A DNA stretch of 64,000 nt from Bradyrhizobium forestalis (lineage in GTDB: Bacteria > Pseudomonadota > Alphaproteobacteria > Rhizobiales > Xanthobacteraceae), in the NCBI RefSeq assembly GCF_002795245.1, contig NZ_PGVG01000003.1, positions 186,001 through 250,000 of the forward strand, in the 5' to 3' direction. Numbering within the stretch: position 1 is the first letter of the stretch; every line of letters starts with the position of its first letter. Under the pieces are notes generated by a model. The model saw only the letters and a program-made list of their open reading frames with translations, was not told the origin of the DNA and made no database searches. Both the position numbers and the translations under genes were made by a program. This document shows, one piece after another, positions 16,468 through 24,646 of this stretch.

Positions 16468-17340
16468 TTGAGCGAATTTCTCCAGCATCTGGTCAACATG
16501 CTCGTGCTCGGCGGCACCTATGCGCTGCTGGGCATCGGGCTGACCTTGATCTTCGGCATCATGAACGTGGTGAACTTCACGCATGGCGTGCTCTACACTT
16601 TCGGCGCCTACATCATGTTCATCGTGGTGCAGCAGCTCGGGCTGAACTTCTTCCTCGCGCTGCCGGTGGCCGTGCTGGCCGGATGGCTTCTCGGGGCGGC
16701 CATCGAGCTGACCTTGCTGCGGCCGCTGCGCGGCTCCGACATCGACACCACGATGCTGGTCATGATCGGCGCCTGGATCGCGATGCAGTCGGGCGCGCTG
16801 TGGATCTGGGGCGGCGTCGCCAAATCGGTGGCAACGCCATTCCCCGAGGCGCCGCTGGTGCTCGGGCCGGTGTCGGTCTCCTGGTTGCGCCTGTTCGTGC
16901 TCGCGGCGGCCGCAATGTTGATCCTGGTGACGTATCTGCTGATCAACAAGACCAGTCTCGGCCGCGCGATGCGGGCGACGTTCCAGGATCACGACACGGC
17001 CTCGCTGATGGGCGTCAATGTCGACATGATCTACACCTCGACCTTCGCGATCGGCTCCAGCCTGGCCGCCGCCGCCGGCGCGCTGCTCGGGCCGGTCTAT
17101 GTGATCTTCCCGCAGATGGGGGATCTGGCCGCCGTCAAGGCCTTCGCCATCGTCATCCTCGGCGGTCTCGGCAACATCACCGGCGCGGTGATCGGGGGCT
17201 TCATCCTGGCGCTGGCCGAGGAGCTCGGCGCCGGCTACGTCTCGTCGGGCTACCGCGACGCCATGGGCTTCCTCATCATCATCGCGGTCCTGATCTTCCG
17301 GCCGACCGGCCTGTTCGCACGCGCGGAGCGCGTCGGATGA
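16468..17340 (+). CDS. livH: Branched-chain amino acid-type ABC permease LivH
   Basis: A 290-residue inner-membrane permease with about eight hydrophobic segments. Family motifs are visible: GLTLIFGIMNVVNFTHG near the N-terminus and the coupling region AVKAFAIVILGGLGNITGA near residue 225. The start is a TTG at 16468 with a GGGAA-type site about 6 nt upstream; the next in-frame start is ATG 16498, which would remove ten residues. It pairs with the overlapping LivM permease and the two ATPases downstream. Confidence 0.92.
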   Translation: MSEFLQHLVNMLVLGGTYALLGIGLTLIFGIMNVVNFTHGVLYTFGAYIMFIVVQQLGLNFFLALPVAVLAGWLLGAAIELTLLRPLRGSDIDTTMLVMIGAWIAMQSGALWIWGGVAKSVATPFPEAPLVLGPVSVSWLRLFVLAAAAMLILVTYLLINKTSLGRAMRATFQDHDTASLMGVNVDMIYTSTFAIGSSLAAAAGALLGPVYVIFPQMGDLAAVKAFAIVILGGLGNITGAVIGGFILALAEELGAGYVSSGYRDAMGFLIIIAVLIFRPTGLFARAERVG

Positions 17341-18383
17341 GGGCGATCATCACCATCCTCGCTGTCGCAGCGCTTGCCTCGGTGCCGCTCTGGCTGCGCG
17401 ATCCCTATCTGCTGAACGCGCTGATCACGACCGGGATCTTCGTCATCGGTGCCATGAGCCTCAACCTGCTGCTCGGCTTCACCGGCCAGCTCAGCCTCGG
17501 CCATATCGCCTTCTTCGGCATCGGTGCCTATGTCAGCGCGCTGACGTCGCTCGGCTTCGACATCGGCCTGCCCGGAGGTTTTCGTCTGGTCCATGCGCCT
17601 TGGCCGCCGATCGCAGGCTTCGTGCTCGCGATCCTGATCGCCGGATTGTGCGGCTATTTCGTCGGCCTTCTCTCGTTCCGCGTCCGCGGCGCCTATTTCG
17701 TCATCGTGACGATCTCCTTTGCCGAGGTGGTCCGGCTGGTCGCGCTGAACTGGGTCGAGCTGACGCAGGGGCCGCTGGCGCTGACCAACATTCCCTCCAT
17801 CGCGCTCCCATTGCCCGGTATTGGTGAACTGACGCTGCGCACCAAGATGCAGAACTACTACCTCGTTCTCGTCGTCGCGCTCATCGCCTATCTCCTGATC
17901 GCGCGCCTGGTTCACTCGCATTTCGGCCGCTCCATGCGCGGGTTGATGGAGAATGAGACGCTCGCCGTTTCCGTCGGCATCGACGTGACCAGGACGCTGA
18001 CGATTGCGGCGGTGATCTCGGCTGCCATCGCCGGCGCGGCCGGCAGCCTCTATGCGCACTACATCCGGATCATCGATCCCGAAGTGTTCGCCTTCATCAA
18101 CACCGTCACCATGGTGATCATGGTCATCAGCGGCGGCAAGGGCTCGCTGACCGGGCCCGTCGTCGGCGGCCTGATCTTCGGGCTGCTGCCGGTGGCGTTG
18201 CGTCCAGTGATGGCGCCGGAGGCGCAGTGGATCGCCTACGGCGGCGTGCTGATCGCCATCCTGTTCGTGCTGCCGCGTGGCATCGTGCCGTCGCTGGCGC
18301 AGCGGTTCACCCGGCGCCGGAGCGGGGCGACGGCGCTGGCGCCCGTTGCTCTGGCCGAGACCGCTGCCAAGGAGCCGGCGTGA
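17337..18383 (+). CDS. livM: Branched-chain amino acid-type ABC permease LivM
   Basis: A 348-residue permease; its ATG overlaps the livH stop by 4 nt, and the longer upstream frame is a livH shadow. Typical features are LNLLLGFTGQLSLGHIAFFGIGAYVSA (only the core GQLSLGHIAFFGIGAY is diagnostic) near residues 44-60, and the loop GGKGSLTGPVVGG near residue 265 that contacts the ATPase. About nine or ten membrane segments. The C-terminal tail (residues 325-348) is hydrophilic. Confidence 0.92.
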   Translation: MRAIITILAVAALASVPLWLRDPYLLNALITTGIFVIGAMSLNLLLGFTGQLSLGHIAFFGIGAYVSALTSLGFDIGLPGGFRLVHAPWPPIAGFVLAILIAGLCGYFVGLLSFRVRGAYFVIVTISFAEVVRLVALNWVELTQGPLALTNIPSIALPLPGIGELTLRTKMQNYYLVLVVALIAYLLIARLVHSHFGRSMRGLMENETLAVSVGIDVTRTLTIAAVISAAIAGAAGSLYAHYIRIIDPEVFAFINTVTMVIMVISGGKGSLTGPVVGGLIFGLLPVALRPVMAPEAQWIAYGGVLIAILFVLPRGIVPSLAQRFTRRRSGATALAPVALAETAAKEPA

Positions 18384-19165
18384 TGACGGCGCGCAGCATC
18401 GCCATGACCATCGACCAGGTCGCGGTCCGCTTTGGCGGGCTGGTCGCGATCTCCGACATGAGCTTTACGGTCGGCGAGGGTGAGATCGTCAGCCTGATCG
18501 GGCCGAATGGCGCCGGCAAGACGACGGCCTTCAACGTCATGACCGGCTTCCTGACGCCGAGCGCGGGCCGCGTGACTTATCGCAACACTGCGCTCGCCGG
18601 GTTGAAGCCGCACGAGATTGCGGACCTCGGACTGATCCGCACTTTCCAGCGCACCAGCGTATTCCCCAACGACACCGTCTACGACAACCTCCTGATCGGC
18701 CTGCATCGTCAGGGCCGGGTGCGGCTGATCGACGCCATCCTCGGCTTTCCGGGTGCGCGCGCCTCGGAGCGCGGGCTGCGACAGCGCGCGAGCGAGCTGC
18801 TCGAATGGGTCGGTCTCGAACGGCGCGCGCACGATGCTGCTGGCTCGCTGTCCTATGGCGAGCAGCGCCTTGTCGGCGTCGCGCTGGCGCTGGCGGCGGA
18901 GCCGTCGATGCTGCTGCTCGACGAGCCCGTCTCCGGCATGAACGCCTCGGAAACGCACCGGTTTGTCGAACTGATCCGCAGCATCCGCGACCGCGGCATC
19001 ACGATCCTGCTGGTCGAGCACGACATGCCGATGGTGATGACGGTCTCGGACCGCATCGTGGTGCTCAACTATGGCCGTATCATCGCCGAGGGGACACCCG
19101 ACGTCATCCGCAACGATCCCGCCGTGATCGAAGCCTATCTCGGACATGGAGCGGGACGTGCTTGA
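18383..19165 (+). CDS. livG: ABC transporter ATP-binding protein LivG
   Basis: A 260-residue ATPase. Walker A is GPNGAGKTT, the signature is LSYGEQRLVG, Walker B is MLLLDEPVSGMN, and the switch His is in LLVEHDMPMVM. Its C-terminal EAYLG motif is the branched-chain amino acid transporter (BCA_ABC_TP_C) type. The ATG overlaps the livM stop by one base (TGATG). The longer open frame upstream of 18383 is a shadow of livM. Confidence 0.93.
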   Translation: MTARSIAMTIDQVAVRFGGLVAISDMSFTVGEGEIVSLIGPNGAGKTTAFNVMTGFLTPSAGRVTYRNTALAGLKPHEIADLGLIRTFQRTSVFPNDTVYDNLLIGLHRQGRVRLIDAILGFPGARASERGLRQRASELLEWVGLERRAHDAAGSLSYGEQRLVGVALALAAEPSMLLLDEPVSGMNASETHRFVELIRSIRDRGITILLVEHDMPMVMTVSDRIVVLNYGRIIAEGTPDVIRNDPAVIEAYLGHGAGRA

Positions 19166-19862
19166 GATCCGCGACATGGTCTGCGGCTATGGCGGCGTCA
19201 CCGCGCTGCGCGGCATCTCGCTCGACGTGAAGGCCGGGCAGCTGGTCGCGCTGATCGGCGCCAACGGCGCCGGCAAAAGCACGACGCTGCGCGCGATCTC
19301 CGGCCTGGTGCCGCCGCGTTCCGGGCAGATGAAGTTCGAGGGCATCGACATCACTGGCGCGCGGCCCCCGCGCGTGCTGGCCAGCGGCATCGCGCATTGT
19401 CCGGAAGGGCGGCGGGTGTTTCCGCACATGAGCGTCGAGGAAAATCTCGACATGGGGGCTTACCTCCGTCGTGGTTCGGGCGAGATCGCGGCCGATCGCG
19501 ACCGCATCTACGCGGAATTTCCGCGGCTCGCCGAGCGGCGCCGGCAGGCGGCGGGCACGCTGTCCGGCGGCGAGCAGCAGATGCTCGCGATTGGGCGCGC
19601 GCTGATGTCGCGGCCGCGCCTGGTCATGTTCGACGAGCCATCGCTCGGGCTTGCGCCCAACATCGTGGAGCGCACCTTTGCGATCATCCGCGGCATTCGC
19701 GATGCCGGCACCACGGTGCTGCTGGTCGAGCAGAACGCCTTCGCCGCGCTCGAGATGTGCGACCACGCCTATCTGCTCGAGAACGGCCGTATCGTGCTAT
19801 CGGGCGCCGGCACCGAGCTGATCGAGAACGAGCATGTGCGCAAGGCCTATCTCGGTGGATGA
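19146..19862 (+). CDS. livF: ABC transporter ATP-binding protein LivF
   Basis: A 238-residue ATPase, second of the pair. Walker A GANGAGKST, signature LSGGEQQMLAIGRALM, Walker B RLVMFDEPSLGLAP and the switch region LLVEQNA are all intact. It overlaps livG by 20 nt, and its own last 8 nt overlap the start of a Rieske ferredoxin gene, so the operon continues past the transporter. Confidence 0.93.
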   Translation: MERDVLEIRDMVCGYGGVTALRGISLDVKAGQLVALIGANGAGKSTTLRAISGLVPPRSGQMKFEGIDITGARPPRVLASGIAHCPEGRRVFPHMSVEENLDMGAYLRRGSGEIAADRDRIYAEFPRLAERRRQAAGTLSGGEQQMLAIGRALMSRPRLVMFDEPSLGLAPNIVERTFAIIRGIRDAGTTVLLVEQNAFAALEMCDHAYLLENGRIVLSGAGTELIENEHVRKAYLGG

Positions 19863-20187
19863 TCAGGCCGGGTGGATTCCGGTCTGCGATCTCGACCGGC
19901 TGAAGGCGGAGACGATCGTTCGCGTCGCCGGGCGCGACCTGCTCGTGATCTGGAACGAGGGCGATGTTGTTGCGTGCGCACGTGCGTGCCCGCACGAACA
20001 GGCGGATCTGGCCTTGGGGCGGGTGACGGCGGGGCGGCTTCATTGCCCGCGCCATGCGGCATCGTTCGATTTGCGCGATGGAGCAATCACCGCAGGATGG
20101 CCGAGCCAGCCGCTACGGCTTTATCCGGTGCGGATCACGGGCGAGCAAATCTGGATTGAGATGCAGGAGCGGCAGCCGGTGCGATGA
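19855..20187 (+). CDS. Rieske-type [2Fe-2S] ferredoxin
   Basis: A 110-residue small Rieske protein. Cluster ligands are C45-P-H47 and C64-P-R-H67, the canonical CxH...CxxH pattern. The best start is GTG 19855, inside the last codons of livF, because homology begins at GWIPVCDLD; a longer start at 19834 would overlap livF by 29 nt. Proteins of this kind carry electrons to ring-hydroxylating dioxygenases, or act as the NirD-type small subunit. No oxygenase lies nearby; within this operon it could serve the molybdenum hydroxylase or a partner elsewhere. Its tight coupling to livF suggests a real functional tie. Confidence 0.85.
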   Translation: MDDQAGWIPVCDLDRLKAETIVRVAGRDLLVIWNEGDVVACARACPHEQADLALGRVTAGRLHCPRHAASFDLRDGAITAGWPSQPLRLYPVRITGEQIWIEMQERQPVR

Positions 20188-20199
20188 TGGCACTATGCT

Positions 20200-20306
20200 C
20201 CTGTTTTGCCCGACGAGTCAAAGCTATGGCGGCGTCGGTCGGTCTTCAAAAAATTGCCTTTGAAAACAACGGCATCTCTACTGTGCATGGGGTTGTTTTT
20301 GCAGTT
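20200..20306. repeat. Possible dispersed Bradyrhizobium intergenic repeat
   Basis: The segment runs from TTTTGCCCGACGAGTCAAAG to TGTGCATGGGGTTGTTTTT. I recall similar strings as recurrent intergenic sequence in Bradyrhizobium genomes, but only one copy is in this window. It fills the gap between the convergent Rieske and hydrolase genes. No gene is evident here. Confidence 0.3.
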
Positions 20307-21167
20307 TTAGTCCAGCAGCCGCCGAACCGCGTCCACGAGAATGCCGTCCGGCCGGCGCAGCGCCTCGAGAATGGTGAAATGGTCGGCCCCTTCGACCGGG
20401 ATGAGCTTGCCCGGCGCTCCTGCCGCCGCGCGCTTGTCATGGAAGTCGATTGAATCGCAGACGAGAGCCGGCAGCTCGTTGCTGCCATAGGCGATGTCGA
20501 GGCGCTTTGGCGTCACGGGCAGGCGGAGCGGTGAAAGCGCGGCGATTTCCGCATCCGTCAGCTTCAGCGCATTGTTGAGCCCGGTATCGCGGATCGGCGC
20601 GAGATCATAGACGCCTGATATCGCCAGCCCGGCATGGACGCGCGGATGATCGAGCGCCATCGCGACGAGGTGGGCACCGGCGGACCAGCCCGACAGCACG
20701 ACCGGCCCGGCGACGCCGTAGGACGCGCCATGCGCGGCGAGCCAGTCGAGCGCGTGCGGGATTTCGCCGACGATATCGGTCAGCGACACCTCGGGCGCCA
20801 GCGAATAGCCGGGGATGGCCACCGACCAGCCGTGCGCGGCGACGCCTTCGACCAGCATGGCAAACAATTCGCGCGAATTGCGCTGCCAATAGCCGCCGTG
20901 CAGGAACACCAGGCAGGGCGCATCAAGATTCGCGGCCGGGTAGAGGTCGATCTTGTTGTTGGCCCGCTCGCCATAGGGCAGGTCGAGATGGGACTTCAGC
21001 GTGCCCCGCATCCGCCCCGAAGCGTCGTTGCGCTCGGCGATCAGGGCCGGGCTGTTCTTGACGGCCGCGTTGTTGTCATAGGCGGCGCTGCGTTCCGCCT
21101 GCGTCAGCTCGGACCACCTGCCGCGGGGATCGAGCGACCGAACTGTCGAATGAGCGTCTTCAACCAT
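20307..21167 (-). CDS. Alpha/beta hydrolase, kynurenine formamidase-like
   Basis: A 286-residue cytosolic alpha/beta hydrolase. The oxyanion motif HGGYW (90-94), nucleophile elbow GWSAG (Ser162) and a late His in EGADHFTILEAL (about 264) give a complete triad. HGGYW followed by GxSxG is shared by arylformamidases (N-formylkynurenine to kynurenine) and related small-molecule esterases. ATG 21167 has GGAGAG 5 nt upstream; the upstream ATG at 21179 has none. It is convergent with the ABC/Rieske operon, so co-regulation is not shown by layout. The exact substrate is unassigned. Confidence 0.85.
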   Translation of the reverse strand: MVEDAHSTVRSLDPRGRWSELTQAERSAAYDNNAAVKNSPALIAERNDASGRMRGTLKSHLDLPYGERANNKIDLYPAANLDAPCLVFLHGGYWQRNSRELFAMLVEGVAAHGWSVAIPGYSLAPEVSLTDIVGEIPHALDWLAAHGASYGVAGPVVLSGWSAGAHLVAMALDHPRVHAGLAISGVYDLAPIRDTGLNNALKLTDAEIAALSPLRLPVTPKRLDIAYGSNELPALVCDSIDFHDKRAAAGAPGKLIPVEGADHFTILEALRRPDGILVDAVRRLLD

Positions 21168-21551
21168 GAAACTCTCCATTACGGCCCTGGATAGCACGCT
21201 AGTCCAATCTGGTCCGGCTATTCCGTGCGCGTGGGGACGGATGCAAGCTTGCCTCACGCGATGCATCCGGCATGCCAGCATCCTCCAGCGATGACGCACA
21301 GGTGTCATCTGCAGGTGTCGGAGCGACCCGTCAAGACCTCTATGGGATCCCGGCCATGACGACCCGACGTCGGTGATGTACGCGACGGGTGTGCGTCTTT
21401 CACTTCGGAGCATCGGCCGTGCCTTCGCGAAATTGACGGTGCGTTTGGGAAGATCGGCATAGCGGCGGTCCGCTAAATTCGCCTGGTGTCATTGAGCGGA
21501 GGGCTGCGCGCGTTCGAGCGCCGAGCGGCCGACGCGCTGCGAGGGGACTTG
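21168..21551. other. Divergent intergenic region, 384 nt
   Basis: Separates the minus-strand hydrolase from the catalase-like gene. No convincing gene: an ORF start at 21486 is the N-terminal extension of the catalase frame, less likely than ATG 21552. A 7-bp inverted repeat GGATGCA / TGCATCC (21239-21268) and a TTGACG element at 21433 are present, but no full promoter was established. Confidence 0.5.
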
Positions 21552-22604
21552 ATGAATCAGCCGGGTAGACCAGAGCGTTCGAGCCTTGGATGGCTCATTT
21601 TGATTGCCGCCGTCCTTGGCGGCAGCGCTGCCGCCTTCGCATATACGGCGGGGTGGCTCGCGCCGGGGCGTCTCACGCCGGATCGCATGATTGCAGCGTT
21701 GACGCCTCCGAGCGGCCCGCCGCTCGGACACCGGCGGAATCATGCCAAGGGAATCTGCTTCACCGGCATGTTCGAAGCGAACGGAAATGGTGTCGAGCTG
21801 TCCCGCGCCAAGGTGCTCGTGCAGGGCCGCTATCCGGTCCTGGGTCGTTTCAATCTCGGCACGGCCGATCCCAACGCGGTGGACGCGACCGTGCGCGTGC
21901 GCGGCATGGGGCTCCAGATATCGGCGGCGGACGGAGAGGAATGGCGCATGGCGATGATCAACCCGCCAGTCTTTGCGGTGTCCACGCCCGAGGCGTTTCA
22001 CGACCTGCTGGTTGCGGCCGGCAAGAAGGATCCGGAGGCGATGAAGGCGTTCACCCGCGCAAATCCGGAGTTCGCCTCTTTCGCAGCCTGGTCCAAGGCC
22101 GCGCCCTGGACCGGGAGCTACGCGGAAGAGCCGTATAACAGTCTCAACAGTTTCGTCTTCACGAACGCGAAGGGCGATGAGCGTGCCGTGCGGTGGTCGC
22201 TGGTGCCCACCGCGGAGCCAACTTCCATCGCGCAGGCGGAGCTGGAAAAGCGCGGCCCGGATTTTCTCGAACGGGAAATCACGGCTCGGGTGCAGTCCGC
22301 GCCGCAACGATGGACCATGATCACCACTCTGGCCGATCCAGGCGACCCGACCGCTGATCCCAGCAGAGCCTGGCCGGAGAACCGGCGCAAGGTGCAGGTC
22401 GGAACGCTGGTCGTGCAGCGCATCGAACCTGAGCGGGATGGGCCCTGCCGCGACATCAACTTTGATCCGACCGTGTTGCCGCAGGGGATCCGGGTGTCGG
22501 ACGATCCCTTCCCAGCGGCGCGCTCCTCGGTCTACCGCAAATCCTACGACCTGCGCGCGGCCGAAGCCAGCGACTATCCGAGAGGCGAGGTTGCCAAGCC
22601 ATGA
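21552..22604 (+). CDS. Membrane-anchored catalase-family peroxidase (SrpA-like)
   Basis: A 350-residue small catalase-fold haem protein. ATG 21552 has GAGGGG 5 nt upstream; the frame also opens at GTG 21486. An N-terminal membrane anchor or signal (residues 13-33) places it in the periplasm. The distal His is in RRNHAKG (about His64), followed by the FEANGNG segment of the catalase core. Full catalases are about 480 aa or longer; the short form is the catalase-related peroxidase family. It overlaps a cytochrome b561 gene by 4 nt, a pairing that suggests electrons from the membrane quinol pool reduce peroxide. Confidence 0.87.
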   Translation: MNQPGRPERSSLGWLILIAAVLGGSAAAFAYTAGWLAPGRLTPDRMIAALTPPSGPPLGHRRNHAKGICFTGMFEANGNGVELSRAKVLVQGRYPVLGRFNLGTADPNAVDATVRVRGMGLQISAADGEEWRMAMINPPVFAVSTPEAFHDLLVAAGKKDPEAMKAFTRANPEFASFAAWSKAAPWTGSYAEEPYNSLNSFVFTNAKGDERAVRWSLVPTAEPTSIAQAELEKRGPDFLEREITARVQSAPQRWTMITTLADPGDPTADPSRAWPENRRKVQVGTLVVQRIEPERDGPCRDINFDPTVLPQGIRVSDDPFPAARSSVYRKSYDLRAAEASDYPRGEVAKP

Positions 22605-23164
22605 GCAGTGTCCCGCATCGCTTCGCCCCGGTCCAGCGGCTGCTGCACTGGCTGATGGCGCTCTGCATCATCACCATGCTCTTCATCGGTGTCGGCATGG
22701 TGTCCACCGTGACGCCGGAATACCTGCCGCTCATCCTGATCCACAAGACGCTCGGCGTTGCGCTCCTCGTACTCGTCCTGGTCAGGCTGGCACTGCGGCT
22801 TCATTTGGGCGCACCGCCATTGCCGGCCGATCTTCCGCCGGCGATCAAGCTGGGAGCGCGATTATCGCATCTGCTGCTCTATGGCCTCATGATCGTCATG
22901 CCGTTGCTTGGTCTCGGCATGCTTTGGGCCGCAGCCTATCCGGTTGTCTTGTATGGCGGGATTGAAATTCCGGCGTTGCTGCCGCAGAGCGACCGCGTGC
23001 ATACGCTGCTCTGGAACACCCATGTCTATCTGGGCCTCGCGTTCTTTGCCCTTGTGCTGCTGCATCTGGCGGCAGCCCTGTTCCACGCCTTGGTCCGTCG
23101 CGATGGCGTGTTCGCAACGATCTCGCCCCTGCCGCAACGGGAGCGGATGAAGCCCACCGAATGA
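22601..23164 (+). CDS. Cytochrome b561 family membrane protein
   Basis: A 187-residue four-helix dihaem cytochrome. Candidate haem-ligand histidines are RLLHWLM, LILIHKTLG, RLSHLLLYG and NTHVYLGL with LLHL following. Family members transfer electrons between quinol and a periplasmic partner. The 4-nt overlap with the upstream peroxidase gene makes that enzyme the natural partner. Dps follows 108 nt later. Confidence 0.9.
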   Translation: MSSVPHRFAPVQRLLHWLMALCIITMLFIGVGMVSTVTPEYLPLILIHKTLGVALLVLVLVRLALRLHLGAPPLPADLPPAIKLGARLSHLLLYGLMIVMPLLGLGMLWAAAYPVVLYGGIEIPALLPQSDRVHTLLWNTHVYLGLAFFALVLLHLAAALFHALVRRDGVFATISPLPQRERMKPTE

Positions 23165-23272
23165 GCCAACGCGCCGGTCGGCGTGCAATCCGGGAACGAT
23201 CCTTCGAGACGGAAAGACCGGTTGCGCGCCGTCTGGCTACAAATTTCCGACTCTCCAACAAGGATGCCGACC

Positions 23273-23773
23273 ATGACCAAAGCAGACCTGCAAAGCCCGA
23301 CGGATCTGGGAGCCAATGCGAACCGCGACGTTCCGGTCGCGCTCCGAGCATTGCTGGCCGACGTTTTCGCGCTGTACCTGAAGACGAAGAACTTCCATTG
23401 GCACGTATCGGGCAGTCATTTCCGCGACTACCATCTCCTGCTCGACGAGCAGGCCGAACAGATCTTCGCCATGACCGACGACATCGCCGAGCGCGCGCGC
23501 AAGATCGGCGGCACCACGCTGCGCTCGATCGGCCACATCGCCCGCGAGCAGCGCATTCTCGACAACGACGCGGATTATGTCGATCCGCAGGACATGCTGG
23601 CCGAGCTGCGCAGCGACAATCAGCAGCTGACACGCGAAATGCGCCGGGTCCACGAGCTCTGCGACGAATATGGCGATGTCGCCACCGCAAGCCTGCTGGA
23701 GAACTGGATCGACGAGACAGAGCGGCGGATCTGGTTCCTGTACGAGACCGGGCGGAGCGGCCCGAATTCGTAA
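23273..23773 (+). CDS. dps: Dps-family DNA-binding ferritin-like protein
   Basis: A 166-residue ferritin-like protein that stores iron, consumes H2O2 and protects DNA as a dodecamer. The intersubunit ferroxidase site is visible in KTKNFHWHVSG (His ligands, residues about 40-50) and DEQAEQIFAMTDDIAER (acidic ligands). ATG 23273 has AAGG 9 nt upstream; ATG 23264 overlaps that site and the longer frame from 23183 has no support. It follows the peroxidase and cytochrome b561 genes in the same direction, consistent with a peroxide-defence group. Confidence 0.92.
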   Translation: MTKADLQSPTDLGANANRDVPVALRALLADVFALYLKTKNFHWHVSGSHFRDYHLLLDEQAEQIFAMTDDIAERARKIGGTTLRSIGHIAREQRILDNDADYVDPQDMLAELRSDNQQLTREMRRVHELCDEYGDVATASLLENWIDETERRIWFLYETGRSGPNS

Positions 23774-23790
23774 GCGCTGGGCTGTGAGCC

Positions 23791-24630
23791 ATGATGATGA
23801 CGGTTTCGACTTTCACGCGGCACACCGAGATTGCCTGGCGCGGCGGTCAGACGCGGTCGACCTCGCGGCTGATTGCCGAGGAGACGGCCATCGCGCTCAC
23901 CTATAACGGCTCGACCCATGCGGTAATGATGGGAACGCCCGCTGATCTCGAGGATTTCGGTATTGGCTTCAGCCTCACCGAAGCCATTGTCGGACGAAGA
24001 AGCGAGATCAGGAGCATCGATCTGATCCCGAACGAGCTCGGCGTCGAGGTGCGGATGTGGCTCGATGGCGACCGCGCGGCGTCCCTGGCCGCCCGCCGTC
24101 GCGCCATCAGCGGTCCGGTTGGGTGTGGGCTGTGCGGCATCGAAAGCCTTGAACAGGCGCGCCGCACGCCCTCGCAGGTGAAAGACCGCAGCATCGTCTT
24201 TCACGCAAGGGAGCTGCTGAACGCGATGCAGGCGCTGTCTCCGCTTCAGACATTGAATCAACACACGCGATCTGTTCATGCGGCGGCGTTCTGGACGCCT
24301 CGCACCGGCATCGGTCCGGTCAGGGAGGACGTTGGCCGGCACAATGCTCTCGACAAGCTTGCGGGTGCGATCCTCCGCGACGGCGGTTCGGCCTGCGAAG
24401 GCGCCGTGCTCCTGACGAGCCGCGTCTCGGTCGAGATGGTGCAGAAAGCGGCGATGATGGGCGCGCCGGTCGTCGTGGCCGTATCCGCTCCGACCGCGCT
24501 CGCCATCCAGACCGCAAAGGAAGCCGGCATCACGCTTGTGGCGATTGCCCGCGATGACGGATACGGCGTATTCACGCACCCGCGACGCGTTCTGCTGCCT
24601 GACGAGGCTGCGTCGCGCGCGTGGAGCTGA
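23791..24630 (+). CDS. fdhD: Formate dehydrogenase sulfurtransferase FdhD
   Basis: A 279-residue accessory protein that moves sulfur from the IscS cysteine desulfurase to the molybdenum cofactor of formate dehydrogenases. The redox CxxC is in GPVGCGLCGIESL (about residues 112-124). Further conserved pieces are EDVGRHNALDKLAG and TSRVSVEMVQKAAMMGAP. The start is ATG 23791 or one of the next two Met codons. It is 17 nt after dps and 16 nt before a YoaK-type gene. Its clients in this window are the formate dehydrogenase at the left edge and the YdeP-type molybdoenzyme at 32.9 kb. Confidence 0.93.
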   Translation: MMMTVSTFTRHTEIAWRGGQTRSTSRLIAEETAIALTYNGSTHAVMMGTPADLEDFGIGFSLTEAIVGRRSEIRSIDLIPNELGVEVRMWLDGDRAASLAARRRAISGPVGCGLCGIESLEQARRTPSQVKDRSIVFHARELLNAMQALSPLQTLNQHTRSVHAAAFWTPRTGIGPVREDVGRHNALDKLAGAILRDGGSACEGAVLLTSRVSVEMVQKAAMMGAPVVVAVSAPTALAIQTAKEAGITLVAIARDDGYGVFTHPRRVLLPDEAASRAWS

Positions 24631-24646
24631 CCTTGAGCCGGCCAGC

